A stretch of 64,000 nucleotides of DNA from NCBI RefSeq assembly GCF_013179805.1, contig NZ_SRRZ01000019.1, forward strand, positions 1 through 64,000, read 5' to 3'. The notes beneath the pieces were generated by a model that saw only the letters and a program-made list of their open reading frames with translations, was not told the DNA's origin and ran no database searches. Shown here in pieces: positions 24,042 to 33,476 of this stretch. Position numbers and translations under genes: made by a program. The first letter of the stretch is position 1. Each line of letters begins with the position of its first letter. This stretch comes from Microcoleus asticus IPMA8 (GTDB lineage Bacteria; Cyanobacteriota; Cyanobacteriia; Cyanobacteriales; Microcoleaceae).

Positions 24042-26222
24042 ATGGGAGTATTTGATGTTGTTTCTTTTAAATGGCCTCGAAAATTTATAATTGATGGTTT
24101 TTTCCTGTTTTTACTTGTTCTCGTAACAGTTGCAGTAACATCAATCTATGTATCCAGCGAACATACTTTTTATTGGTGGGATTACGCGGGCTACAACACC
24201 GCTACAGTCAACACGGCAAATTTATTTCGAGACGCGCCAGATAAAGCATGGGGCGGAGTTATAGAATCCCTATCTAAGGAAAAAAACCTGTTAATTTCTC
24301 TGCCGTTAGTGCCGTTTATTCTATTATTTGGCGAGTCTCGGCTGAGTTACATTCTCAGCGTATCTCTGATTTATGTGCTGCCGTTTCGCCTGTTGCTGGG
24401 GGCAATTTCTGCAAAGCTAATTCCAGTTTATCCCCGCCGTGTGTTTTGGTCAACTGTGCTGCTGAGTTTATTAATTCCGATGAGTTGGATACCGACTCTG
24501 CGGGGATATCTGGATACTGGCGGCTGTGTGTTTGTAGCCTTGGCAATTTGGGTTTACGTGCAGGATATTAAGCTAAAATCTTGGTGGAACATCCCGTTAA
24601 TTGGGTTTTTTCTGGCGGCGGCGATTCTGTTGCGGCGTCATTTTGCTTATAGTGCGATCGCATTTTTTGGTGCCGCGACTTTACAGGCTTTCATCGAGTT
24701 TATTATACTAATATACCGTAAAGAAACAGCATTGTCGTCTTCAAAAGATAAGGACGTGGCTGTGCCGTTTCCCTACAGATTGTTGTTTGAATCAGGCATC
24801 AAATTGGGTTTGATAGCTGCAACTAGCTTGACTATTTTAATGTTGGTAGCGGGAGATTTTACTCGCAGTGCTCTGACGGTTGACTACCGCAATTTGTATG
24901 TTGCTTGGAGTTTGCCTGTAAATGATATTTTAACTCGTTATGCGGATTTTTACGGTTTGGGAACTTGGCTGCTGGTAGTGATTGGTTTTTCGGCGGGAAT
25001 TCTCACCCGAATCCTGGTTCCGGCGGCGGCTATTTTTGTTTCGTTGTTTGGGGTTTTGTCGCTGATTGAATGGCTGTTAGTGTTGCGTTACGGCTACTTG
25101 CACTATACAATTCATCTTACACCGATCGCACTTTTGGGATTGTCAACATTTTTCTGGACAACTTGGCTGACACTCAAGGGAAAAGTTCGGTATTTGATGC
25201 TGGGCGTCGCGGGTTTGTACCTGATTGTGAATGCCGCAGTCGGGTTAATTCCTCTCAAGATTGATTTGTCAAGACTGTTTGTAGGTAATTTTCCACCGTT
25301 AGTGCGATCGGACTACAACGAAGTTGTAAAATTAGTAGAGTTTCTGCGAAAACTAGCGCCCAATGAAGAACCGATTTATATTGCCGGTGCTTCTAACAGT
25401 TTTAATGCTAATATCTTCAGACAAGCCAACCGCAAATTAAATCCGCCGGAGGGTTGGTGGAAATTAAATACAATCGGGAGGCCACAAATTGACTCGCGCG
25501 ATACTTACCCGCTACCCGAGTTGTTGCAGTCACAATATGCGGTGGTTGCTGTGCCTTTTCAGCAGGTGTTACCGAGTGACGAACAAGTTTTGCGATCGCA
25601 CGAACAAGATGTTGTTAAAGTTGTCTACGATGCCTTTACTCAAAACTGGGAAATTGCTCGCGATTTCCAATTGCTACCGGAACAGTTTAAGCTAGAAAAC
25701 GGCGTGACTGTCAGAGTTTACCGGAGGGTGCGGCCGACTGATACAGCAACGGCATTTAGGACTCTGGAGGCGATACAGCGGCAAATAGTCGATCGACCAG
25801 GCACGCAGTTAGATTGGATTAGTTTGCATCAATCAATCTACACAAGTGCCAATTATTCAGTCAGTCAAGAATCAGATAACCTATATAAGATTGTAACTCA
25901 TCCAATTAAAAACAGCCAGAAACTCGATACATCTTTCCTGTATTTAGGTTCCATCTCAGACAAAGTAAAAGTTACCAGCAAACTCAATTTACTTAAGAAG
26001 CAATGTCCGGGAGTTGTCCTGCGCTTGACTTTGTGGGACAAGCAAGGTAAATTAATAGACTCAGCAGAGATGGCTTATGGTCAAAAAAGTGCGATCGGCT
26101 TAAATCTATTAGTTGAGGGCAAAAATCCCACTTATCTGCTACTTGAGGTATTGAGTAGCAGCAAACAGGATTTAACAAACCAATGCCAACTGGAGATTAA
26201 CAATTTAGCTGTCAGTAGGTAA
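24042..26222 (+). CDS. Polytopic GT-C-like membrane protein with C-terminal soluble domain
   Basis: A 726-residue protein counted from ATG 24042 (GTG 24039 adds one). About 10-12 transmembrane helices span residues 15-430, and a soluble, probably extracytoplasmic domain occupies 430-726. The first loop holds an acidic motif, YWWDYAGYN, as in GT-C fold glycosyltransferases that use polyprenyl-phosphate sugars. The family is not one I can name. A loop at about residues 230-252 contains KDVAVPFPYR, encoded by a decayed palindromic repeat also found in the gene at 35299. The next gene starts 12 bases downstream, suggesting an operon. Confidence 0.6.
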   Translation: MGVFDVVSFKWPRKFIIDGFFLFLLVLVTVAVTSIYVSSEHTFYWWDYAGYNTATVNTANLFRDAPDKAWGGVIESLSKEKNLLISLPLVPFILLFGESRLSYILSVSLIYVLPFRLLLGAISAKLIPVYPRRVFWSTVLLSLLIPMSWIPTLRGYLDTGGCVFVALAIWVYVQDIKLKSWWNIPLIGFFLAAAILLRRHFAYSAIAFFGAATLQAFIEFIILIYRKETALSSSKDKDVAVPFPYRLLFESGIKLGLIAATSLTILMLVAGDFTRSALTVDYRNLYVAWSLPVNDILTRYADFYGLGTWLLVVIGFSAGILTRILVPAAAIFVSLFGVLSLIEWLLVLRYGYLHYTIHLTPIALLGLSTFFWTTWLTLKGKVRYLMLGVAGLYLIVNAAVGLIPLKIDLSRLFVGNFPPLVRSDYNEVVKLVEFLRKLAPNEEPIYIAGASNSFNANIFRQANRKLNPPEGWWKLNTIGRPQIDSRDTYPLPELLQSQYAVVAVPFQQVLPSDEQVLRSHEQDVVKVVYDAFTQNWEIARDFQLLPEQFKLENGVTVRVYRRVRPTDTATAFRTLEAIQRQIVDRPGTQLDWISLHQSIYTSANYSVSQESDNLYKIVTHPIKNSQKLDTSFLYLGSISDKVKVTSKLNLLKKQCPGVVLRLTLWDKQGKLIDSAEMAYGQKSAIGLNLLVEGKNPTYLLLEVLSSSKQDLTNQCQLEINNLAVSR
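24741..24777. repeat. Decayed palindromic repeat inside the membrane-protein gene
   Basis: AAGGACGTGGC-TGT-GCCGTTTCCCTAC at about 24750-24776 aligns with the perfect palindrome at 36610-36638 read on its minus strand, with a few substitutions. Both are translated in the same frame: KDVAVPFPY here, RDTAVPCPY there. Confidence 0.6.
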
Positions 26223-26234
26223 ATTGAACCGTCA

Positions 26235-28067
26235 ATGCAGAAACATCAAAAATCCCACTGGTATTTTAATATATCTCTCTATACTTTTGTCATCATCGGC
26301 TCCCTGATGGCCACTGGCTATATTTTCCCCATTGGAGGCAATTTCCCCGAAGTGCCACCCATTCAATTTATGCTAAATCCTGAACTGTATAAAAATGATT
26401 ATTACGTCCAGGAAATGGTTAAATTTAATCCGAGATATTACTATTATTATATCATCTATTTACTCGCCCAATTAGGAACAAGCATTCCCCTAGCGCATTT
26501 TATTTATCAATTCCTAGCCTTTGGTTCATTTATCCTAGCTTGCTACGCAATTATCAATATCTATACTAATTCTAAACTGCCGGCCGCAGCGATGGCTTTT
26601 TTATGTATAGTCGCTTCATTTACAGATGTTGGTAACACCCTGATATTTTCCACCAAATCAGTCCCCAGTACCTTCGCGATAGCCTTCGCAATCTGGGGAA
26701 TTTACTTTAGTTTGCGTCAGAAATGGCTGACAGGATATTTATTTTTTGGACTGGGTTGTTTGCTGCAATTTTTAGTTGGTTTGTTGCCGGGATTAATGAT
26801 GGTTCCCGTTTTGGTAATTCAATCTGTAAAACAGCGGAATTTCAAAACATTGATTTTGGCGATCGCACTTTTAGCAGCAATGGCAAGTATCGTTTACGTA
26901 CCGATGTTATTAACAGGTACTACCAGCACTCACACTATCGACAACGCTGATTTTGTCTACATTCACGCGAAAGTCCGCAACCCCCACCACATCCTGCCGT
27001 CAAATTGGGATGTCGGGAATTGGTTCAACTTTATATGTTTCATAATTGGTGGCTTGCTGTGCATCAAAAAATCTGATTTGTTGCCAAAAGAAGACAAAGT
27101 TAATTTTTATACAATTGTTGGTAGCTCGATTTTTGCACTGTTTCTTAATTACATATTTGTAGAAGTTTACCCTTTGGCTTTTATCGCCAAACTACAGTTA
27201 GCTAGAACTGTACCTTTTGCTCAATTAATTATATTTATTGCTGTTGTTTTGACAGTCGAGCAACTTTACAGAGAAAAACAAATAGCTATTAGCTTGTTGC
27301 TGTTAGCTGTACTAACTTTGCCTTTTAGGGGTATCATTTTCCTATCATTATCAGTTTGGCAAACAAAAAATTACGTATTGCCCAAACGATATAATATATG
27401 GTTGTGGATTTTAGCAGCAGGAACGGTTATTTTCAGCTTGATATATCCGCTGACTGATTCATGGGAAATAATGGGCGATCGAATAATTAGCATCCCAGTT
27501 TTTTTCTCAATCCTCGCCTTTCCATTCATTTTAGAAGAAACATCCTTAGCTACATCTATCAAACAAACTCTAACTCACACATTAGCCTTAATAACTACTG
27601 CAACCTTAGTTTTTGGAATTGCAGGAATTTTGCCCAAACCTATATTAAATGTATTTCAAACAAGAGTTAATATCAATGCCGTTTCCAGAGAGGACTTAAG
27701 CAAATTAGCTGTGCGATTTTCGCAAAGTAGCAGCCGCGATTCACTCGTATTAATTCCCCCCTCAGTTACCAGCTTCCAGTTTTTCTCCGAAAGAGCGATT
27801 GTCGTCAACTTCAAGAACTTTCCCTTTACCGAAAAAGGCATCAAAGAGTGGCAAAATCGCATGGAAACTGTTTTAGGAGTTCCCTTAAACCCGCAAATGA
27901 TTTGGGGAGGAAATGACTTTTTCATCCGACGCAGCAGTGCGGATTTAGTCAAAGTAGCCAGAAACTATCATGCCGATTATATCCTGACTCGCAGCGATTG
28001 GCACCCAAATATTGAGGGAGAAATAGTAGATCGAGAAGGCAAATGGATACTGTTTAAAATTAGATAA
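26235..28067 (+). CDS. Polytopic membrane protein, unknown family (GT-C-like)
   Basis: A 610-residue protein with about 10-12 hydrophobic helices to residue 470 and a soluble C-terminal domain (about 475-610). The first long loop contains tyrosine- and charge-rich NPELYKNDYYVQEMVKFNPR, and a mid-protein loop contains HAKVRNPHHILPSNWD with several histidines. These are the sort of loops that form active sites in membrane glycosyltransferases, but no catalytic motif is proven. Start ATG 26235; it is closely spaced behind the 726-residue protein. It ends the plus-strand group, and the next gene faces it. Confidence 0.55.
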   Translation: MQKHQKSHWYFNISLYTFVIIGSLMATGYIFPIGGNFPEVPPIQFMLNPELYKNDYYVQEMVKFNPRYYYYYIIYLLAQLGTSIPLAHFIYQFLAFGSFILACYAIINIYTNSKLPAAAMAFLCIVASFTDVGNTLIFSTKSVPSTFAIAFAIWGIYFSLRQKWLTGYLFFGLGCLLQFLVGLLPGLMMVPVLVIQSVKQRNFKTLILAIALLAAMASIVYVPMLLTGTTSTHTIDNADFVYIHAKVRNPHHILPSNWDVGNWFNFICFIIGGLLCIKKSDLLPKEDKVNFYTIVGSSIFALFLNYIFVEVYPLAFIAKLQLARTVPFAQLIIFIAVVLTVEQLYREKQIAISLLLLAVLTLPFRGIIFLSLSVWQTKNYVLPKRYNIWLWILAAGTVIFSLIYPLTDSWEIMGDRIISIPVFFSILAFPFILEETSLATSIKQTLTHTLALITTATLVFGIAGILPKPILNVFQTRVNINAVSREDLSKLAVRFSQSSSRDSLVLIPPSVTSFQFFSERAIVVNFKNFPFTEKGIKEWQNRMETVLGVPLNPQMIWGGNDFFIRRSSADLVKVARNYHADYILTRSDWHPNIEGEIVDREGKWILFKIR

Positions 28068-28162
28068 TACTATTCTTGAAAACATCAGATATTTATTCAG
28101 TCTGGCGTTGCGCCGACTTTGTTTGTATAGAAGCGGTTTCAACCGCCGAATCTAATCTGCGG

Positions 28163-29137
28163 TTAAATATCAAAAGCCGAATCATCAATAATTTCGCTAA
28201 TTTGCTTGTCCACATAATCAGCATCAACATTCCGCGCCATCAACTCAGCTAAAATTCCCAAAGAAATCAACTGCACCGACAGAATTGTACACAAAATCCC
28301 AAAAAATAACAAAGGTCGATTGCCGATCGGCCCAAAATTCATCCCCGCCAAATTCAGAAACCAAATAACTATCAAATAACTCAGCGAAACAGTTCCAACC
28401 AAGCCAAAACACAATCCCAAACCCCCAAACAAATGACCCGGTTTGTGTAAATACTGCGTCGTGGCTAACACCGTCAACAAATCAATAAATCCCCGCGCAT
28501 AACGTTCCCAGCCGTAATTCGATTTACCGTGCTTGCGCGGATGATGTTCCACAACTACTTCCCCAATTTTAAACCCTAAATTGTTTGCTAAAGCTGGAAT
28601 GTAGCGGTGCAATTCCCCGTACAATTTAATCGACTGCAAAACTTCCCTACGGTAAGCTTTAAAACCGCAATTCATATCGTGCATTTGCACCCCAGTCAGC
28701 AAACACGCAACGGCATTAAACAGCTTGGAAGGTAAAGTTTTAGAAAGCGGGTCGTTTCGCTGTTTTCGCCAACCGGAAACTAAATCAAATCCAGATTCTA
28801 AATGATGTAAGAATTTGGGAATTTCTGCGGGATCATCCTGAAGGTCAGCATCGAGAGTAAAAATAATTATCCCTGCTGCATTCCGAAATCCTGCTGAAAG
28901 TGCGGCGGATTTACCAAAGTTGCGGCGCATTTTAATCGCTTTAATTAGTTTGGGATGTTGGCTGGCTAAATCTGTGATTTCTTGCCACGAATAATCGCGG
29001 CTACCGTCATCTATGAAAATGACTTCGTAACTGTCAATTCCTGTTTGGAACATGACAAGTTTGATTTTTTCAAACAGTAATTTTAAAGTAGCTTCTTCGT
29101 TGTGAACGGGGATTACGAAGCTGAGATGTTTTGGCAT
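28163..29137 (-). CDS. GT2 family polyprenyl-phosphate glycosyltransferase (GtrB/DPM1-like)
   Basis: A 324-residue enzyme. The GT-A domain begins LSFVIPVHNEEATLKLLF; DDGSRDYSWQEI and LDADLQDDPAEIP (the D-x-D-type site) follow. NCGFKAYRREVLQSI lies before the membrane part. Two transmembrane helices near residues 230-255 and 270-295 complete the GtrB/DPM1 architecture. These enzymes move a sugar from an NDP-sugar to undecaprenyl phosphate at the cytoplasmic face. The upstream gene on the same strand (29230-31038) encodes a GT-C-like protein that could use the product on the other face. Confidence 0.85.
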   Translation of the reverse strand: MPKHLSFVIPVHNEEATLKLLFEKIKLVMFQTGIDSYEVIFIDDGSRDYSWQEITDLASQHPKLIKAIKMRRNFGKSAALSAGFRNAAGIIIFTLDADLQDDPAEIPKFLHHLESGFDLVSGWRKQRNDPLSKTLPSKLFNAVACLLTGVQMHDMNCGFKAYRREVLQSIKLYGELHRYIPALANNLGFKIGEVVVEHHPRKHGKSNYGWERYARGFIDLLTVLATTQYLHKPGHLFGGLGLCFGLVGTVSLSYLIVIWFLNLAGMNFGPIGNRPLLFFGILCTILSVQLISLGILAELMARNVDADYVDKQISEIIDDSAFDI

Positions 29138-29229
29138 AGGGCTATTCTATTTCATTTGTGTTGTCAATGAGATTTTTTTATTAACCGCAGAGGGCGCAGA
29201 GGGCGCAGAGGAGGAGGAAGAGAGGTTTT

Positions 29230-31038
29230 TTAGTTTTTATTGATAACTTGGGAGTTTCGCAAAGCTACCCAACCTTCGCGGTTTTTAAAGGAGGCATAAG
29301 CTGTCAATAATTTATCTGTTGGCGATATTTGAATGTATCCTCTCCAAGCTGCAAATTCGTAGGAAGGGCCAAATAATTTAACTAAATCGGGGCGCGGAAA
29401 TCCTGACATGGCAAAACCTCGAACGACATTTTCTTGGTTGAGAATGGCAATACATTTTACATTGTTTTCCGGGTCTCCTACCCAGCCAATTGCTCTCGCT
29501 GCTGTTGGTGCAAGTTTGGTGGCTGTATCAAAATATCCGGGTACTCCGTCTTTGGGGGCTGACAGGAAATTTGCGTCGATTTTTGTGTCTAATGCTGCAC
29601 AGAAATTGTGTTTTTTGATGTCTCGGTTAAATGGCACTAAATTGTTAGTTTTTAAGGCGTCGATTAACCCGATAAAAGCCGCGGGTCTATTGCCTACGCG
29701 GTCTTTAATTAGGGTTACGTCGGTGATGCCTAATTGCAGTGATAATGCTACTAACGGTTGATAGGTTGCTCTGTGGGCGATCGCCATGGCAGTTTCGCCT
29801 CCCACCCCGTACATTAAAATAATCGCGACTGTGGCGACTGCAAACAGCGGTGTCAGCCAACGCCCTTGAATTCTTGGTGTTGGCTGCAACTCGCGCACCC
29901 ACAATACTGTGAGGACAATTGTGCTCATCCAAAACAAGGCTGGGAGTGTGGCGTAGCGGGAAGCTGTGGCCTGTTCGACGCCAAATCCCGATCGACTAAC
30001 CGCGGCCATTAACGCCGTTTGCAGCGTATAAAGTTGGATTGATAGCCAAGGCAGCCAGTCCGCGCGATCGACCTTTTTTACAAATAGCCAATAACCCACA
30101 AAACCCGTCGCTGCCATCAAACCAATTATACCAATAATTGAAGCAACAATAATATTTTCGCTAAAAATTCCGCCGAGATACGTGGGAATATATTCGAGAG
30201 TTTTGAGCGGGTTAATTTTAGTTAAAGAAGGGTGATGAGAAGGAGTTTTATAAGTTAAAAAATAAATGCCAACCACTCCAATCGAAGCAATGAAATACAA
30301 ATAAGTTATTCGCCGAGGGAACCGCAGCACAACAGCAGCAGCACACAATATCGGCCACAAAGCTAAAGGAGTGCTGTAACTAATACAGCCTAAAACTCCA
30401 AAAACAATGCTGCCAATTACCCACTTATTTTGTAAATGCGGGAGCGCAGCCCCTACAAACTCGCTACCAGGCTCTGCCTGGAAATGAATATCCAGAGGCT
30501 CCGCCTCCCTCTTACTTGACAAAAGTTTCACATAATATTGCAAACAAAATATCGAACAAATTACAAATAAATTAGCAATTATCCAGTGAACGCCGCTGAA
30601 TCCCCGCATCCAATTGTGAGCCGCCGCCGGAGTAAAATTAAAAATAGAAATGCAAAGGAGTAGGGAAATAAATTGCAGGGGGAAACGCCTCAAATTTAAC
30701 GGCAGCAGAGCGATTAATACGTAACACTGAATCCAAGCCAAGAACCAGGCAACTAAACATAAACCAATATTTGAGCCTTGGGTTACAGCTATATTCAAGC
30801 CATAAATAATTGCCGGAATCAAGACAAAATGCTCGTTTGCCCGAAATATCCAATTAAAAGGATTTGTAGAGAAACCGTCTACTGAATAAAAATTCCACGT
30901 CATCCACCAATAATCAAAATTAGACAAGTCTCCCGCTTGGGATATCAAGTACAAAATATATGACGCTGGTATTAGAATGCCGAGAACTGATGCGGCAATT
31001 AAAATATATTGTTGCTTGACTTTCATGGATTCAGACAT
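29230..31038 (-). CDS. Polytopic GT-C-like membrane protein (paralogue of 35299-37161)
   Basis: A 602-residue protein with about 11 transmembrane helices to residue 410 and a C-terminal soluble domain. It shares a chain of motifs with the protein at 35299-37161: D-Y-W in the first loop, H-x4-P (NEHFVLIP), NW-x2-GF (HNWMRGFSG) and R-x2-FG-x2-QA (SRSGFGVEQATASRYAT). The acidic first loop suits a GT-C transferase using a polyprenyl-linked donor. Residues about 175-200 are encoded by a dispersed repeat and extend a cytoplasmic-type loop. It is followed by a GT2 gene after 92 bases. Confidence 0.62.
   Translation of the reverse strand: MSESMKVKQQYILIAASVLGILIPASYILYLISQAGDLSNFDYWWMTWNFYSVDGFSTNPFNWIFRANEHFVLIPAIIYGLNIAVTQGSNIGLCLVAWFLAWIQCYVLIALLPLNLRRFPLQFISLLLCISIFNFTPAAAHNWMRGFSGVHWIIANLFVICSIFCLQYYVKLLSSKREAEPLDIHFQAEPGSEFVGAALPHLQNKWVIGSIVFGVLGCISYSTPLALWPILCAAAVVLRFPRRITYLYFIASIGVVGIYFLTYKTPSHHPSLTKINPLKTLEYIPTYLGGIFSENIIVASIIGIIGLMAATGFVGYWLFVKKVDRADWLPWLSIQLYTLQTALMAAVSRSGFGVEQATASRYATLPALFWMSTIVLTVLWVRELQPTPRIQGRWLTPLFAVATVAIILMYGVGGETAMAIAHRATYQPLVALSLQLGITDVTLIKDRVGNRPAAFIGLIDALKTNNLVPFNRDIKKHNFCAALDTKIDANFLSAPKDGVPGYFDTATKLAPTAARAIGWVGDPENNVKCIAILNQENVVRGFAMSGFPRPDLVKLFGPSYEFAAWRGYIQISPTDKLLTAYASFKNREGWVALRNSQVINKN
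30437..30512. repeat. Dispersed repeat carried in frame inside the 602-residue protein gene
   Basis: It contains CCAGGCTCTGCCTGG (30468-30482) and CAGAGGCTCCGCCTCC, the same modules as the intergenic repeats at about 37250-37350 and 61201-61312. The frame stays open, giving REAEPLDIHFQAEPGSEFVG between two helices. Confidence 0.7.
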
Positions 31039-31145
31039 TGGGAGATTTTTAATTGGTAAGGGCAGGTTTAGGCGAGCAACTTAGAATGTAACAGGTAACT
31101 CATGAACAAAAGCCCCCCTCGCGTTTTGATTTTTCCTATTGAACC

Positions 31146-31211
31146 AGAAACCCGGTTTCTTCCTGTCCGTCTAGTCGTCAAACCCAAGATGGCGGGCTGA
31201 AACCGGGTTTC
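31146..31211. repeat. AGAAACCCGGTTTCT palindromes, inverted pair
   Basis: AGAAACCCGGTTTCT at 31146-31160 and GAAACCGGGTTTC at 31199-31211 flank a short spacer. The same 15-base palindrome recurs near 8680, 52925-52990, 55330-55345 and 55382-55397, always between genes. Function unknown. Confidence 0.75.
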
Positions 31212-31232
31212 TTTCTGTGGGTAAATCTTATT

Positions 31233-32105
31233 TCATTTCACTTCTCTTGCCAGCATTTTTCTGAGTCCTTGCCGCCAGTGGGGAGGATGCGTACCCAGAA
31301 GTGCTGATATTTTTGCCGTAGAGAGAACCGAAAAAGCAGGGCGTTTTGCGGGTGTCGGATATTCGGCGGTTGTGATAGGAATTACGCGCTGAACTTTTAG
31401 GGGAAATCCGAGTGTTTCTGCTTCTTCAAAAATGGCGATCGCAAAATCGTACCAACTACAAACACCGCTGTTAGTGTACTGGTAAGTGCCAAAATTTTTT
31501 GGTTGTATTTGAGGAATTATCTGCGAAATTGCCTCCGCTAAATCCCCCGTCCAAGTAGGACTTCCGATCTGATCGGCTACTACCCGAATTTCTTCTCTTT
31601 CCTTTCCCAACCTCAGCATGGTTTTGACAAAGTTGCCTTTGCCACCGTTGCCGTAAACCCACGCGGTTCTAATAATAATATGTCGGTTTCCCGCTTTCCG
31701 AATTGCTTCCTCGCCTGCTAATTTAGACTTGCCGTAACTTCCCAGCGGGTTAGTAGAATCTGTTTCCAGATAAGCAGAACCGTGGCTGCCGTCAAATACA
31801 TAATCAGTAGAAAAGTGAATCAAACTTGCTCCCAGTTTTTCGCATTCTTCTGCGAGAATTCCGGGTGCAATGCCGTTGACTGCGTTTGCTAATTCCGGTT
31901 CGCTTTCTGCTTTATCTACCGCAGTATAAGCACCCGCATTGACGACTAAATCCGGTTGAATTTCAGCCATTGCTTGACGGATGCTTTCGGGTTGGGATAA
32001 GTCGAGGCGAGTGCGATCGAGCGCAATAACATCTCCCGAAGATAATAAAATCGGCTGTAATTCTTGAGCTAGCTGTCCGCTGCCGCCTGCGAGTAAAATT
32101 TTCAT
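31233..32105 (-). CDS. rfbD: dTDP-4-dehydrorhamnose reductase
   Basis: A 290-residue NADPH enzyme making dTDP-L-rhamnose, the last step of the pathway. It has the Rossmann motif LLAGGSGQLAQEL, the YGKSKLAGE catalytic tyrosine/lysine pair and an STDYVFDGS segment, all typical of RmlD/RfbD. An upstream TTG would add two residues, but ATG 32105 is better and lies two bases after the rfbC stop, so the pair is translationally coupled. rfbA and rfbB are absent from the window. Confidence 0.92.
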   Translation of the reverse strand: MKILLAGGSGQLAQELQPILLSSGDVIALDRTRLDLSQPESIRQAMAEIQPDLVVNAGAYTAVDKAESEPELANAVNGIAPGILAEECEKLGASLIHFSTDYVFDGSHGSAYLETDSTNPLGSYGKSKLAGEEAIRKAGNRHIIIRTAWVYGNGGKGNFVKTMLRLGKEREEIRVVADQIGSPTWTGDLAEAISQIIPQIQPKNFGTYQYTNSGVCSWYDFAIAIFEEAETLGFPLKVQRVIPITTAEYPTPAKRPAFSVLSTAKISALLGTHPPHWRQGLRKMLAREVK

Positions 32106-32107
32106 GA

Positions 32108-32653
32108 TCAAAACACTTGAGCTCTTTTCAACGTTTGTCCAGCTTGGTCTTTAGCTGATAAGATTGGTTGGGCACCATCTAGCGGCCAGTCGATAGCCAA
32201 ATCGGGGTCATTCCACAGGATACACCGCTCGTGTGCCGGTGCATAGTAGTCTGTAGTTTTATACAAAACTTCAGCAGTCTCCGAAACCACTAAAAAACCG
32301 TGAGCAAATCCCGCCGGAACCCAAAATTGCCGTTTATTTTCTGCACTCACCAAACAGCCAACCCACTGCCCAAAAGTCGGCGAACTTTTTCTAATGTCCA
32401 CCGCTACATCAAAGATTTCGCCAGCCACTACCCGCAGCAATTTGCCTTGAGGCTGCTGCATTTGGTAGTGCAAACCGCGCAGCACATTTTTAGAGGATTT
32501 GGAATGATTGTCTTGAACAAATTCTGCCGTCACGCCTGTTTTTTCGACAAAAGCTTTGTGATTGAAACTCTCAAAAAAGAAACCGCGATCGTCTCCGAAA
32601 ATTTTAGGCTCAATTATCAAAACTTCCGGTATTTCGGTAGATATAACATTCAT
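32108..32653 (-). CDS. rfbC: dTDP-4-dehydrorhamnose 3,5-epimerase
   Basis: A 181-residue cupin enzyme epimerising dTDP-4-keto-6-deoxyglucose at C3 and C5 for rhamnose synthesis. Signatures are DDRGFFFESFN, LRGLHYQMQQPQGKL with the catalytic histidine, and VPAGFAHGFLV. ATG 32653 (MNVISTEIPEVLIIEP) matches the family start better than ATG 32680, nine codons upstream. It is divergent from the methyltransferase gene starting at 32703, with about 50 bases between them. Confidence 0.92.
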   Translation of the reverse strand: MNVISTEIPEVLIIEPKIFGDDRGFFFESFNHKAFVEKTGVTAEFVQDNHSKSSKNVLRGLHYQMQQPQGKLLRVVAGEIFDVAVDIRKSSPTFGQWVGCLVSAENKRQFWVPAGFAHGFLVVSETAEVLYKTTDYYAPAHERCILWNDPDLAIDWPLDGAQPILSAKDQAGQTLKRAQVF

Positions 32654-32702
32654 AGTTAGCTGTGAAAGTGATAAACTCATACTCTGTCTATGCTATTTTA
32701 CT

Positions 32703-33392
32703 ATGAAAGCCGACGCATATCTCAAAAAATTGTACGCCAATCGATTTGATTCCCGACAAATACAAGCAAAAGTGGCACTCTGGAAAGTTTTAATTGATGA
32801 GTTTTTACAAGATTATGTTCCTCCAGAATCAACTGTTTTAGATATTGGCGGCGGCTACTGCGAGTTTATAAATCAAATTATGGCTGGAAAAAAATATTTG
32901 ATTGACCTCAATCCAGATTCAAAGTTATTTGCCCATCCTGATGTAAAAGTGCTAAATATTGATGTTTTAACTTTTGACGATAAACCAGCTTTTAGCGAAG
33001 AATTTGATAGGATATTTATCTCTAACTTTTTTGAACATCTCCGCAATAAAGAAGAACTAATCCAAATTATCTCATTTTGTTTTGAGACCCTTAAGCCAGG
33101 GGGTTCTCTCTTAGTTGTCCAACCAAATTTCAAATATTCTTTCAAAGAGTATTACGATTTTATCGATCATCAATTACCAATTACCCACTTATCGCTGCAA
33201 GAACTTTTACAAACGGTCGGCTTTGAAATCGACCTAATTATACCGAGATTTTTACCATTTTCGACCAAAGGCAGACCGGCATCGCCCTGGCTTTTAAAAG
33301 TTTACTTAAAATTACCTTTTTTGTGGCAATTTTTGGGAGGCCAAATGTTTGTTAAAGCATCCAAACAAAACCAGAGAGGTAGAGACTCATGA
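32703..33392 (+). CDS. Class I SAM-dependent methyltransferase
   Basis: A 229-residue enzyme. The motif I region is VLDIGGGYCEFINQI, the acidic residue follows in LIDLNPD, and motif III is LKPGGSLLVVQPNF. FISNFFEHLRNKEEL is the post-motif segment typical of Methyltransf_11/23 proteins. Start ATG 32703 gives MKADAYLKKLYANRFDSRQ; the frame extends upstream over rfbC on the other strand and that part is discarded. It may methylate a sugar or lipid intermediate of the surface glycan. It is the only plus-strand gene in a long minus-strand block. Confidence 0.8.
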   Translation: MKADAYLKKLYANRFDSRQIQAKVALWKVLIDEFLQDYVPPESTVLDIGGGYCEFINQIMAGKKYLIDLNPDSKLFAHPDVKVLNIDVLTFDDKPAFSEEFDRIFISNFFEHLRNKEELIQIISFCFETLKPGGSLLVVQPNFKYSFKEYYDFIDHQLPITHLSLQELLQTVGFEIDLIIPRFLPFSTKGRPASPWLLKVYLKLPFLWQFLGGQMFVKASKQNQRGRDS

Positions 33393-33476
33393 CACGCATT
33401 TCCCGTCAGATGCAGGCAGAGCGATACATTTGCGTTGATCCGCGTTGATCCGCCTGCATCTGCGGTTGAAAAATCC

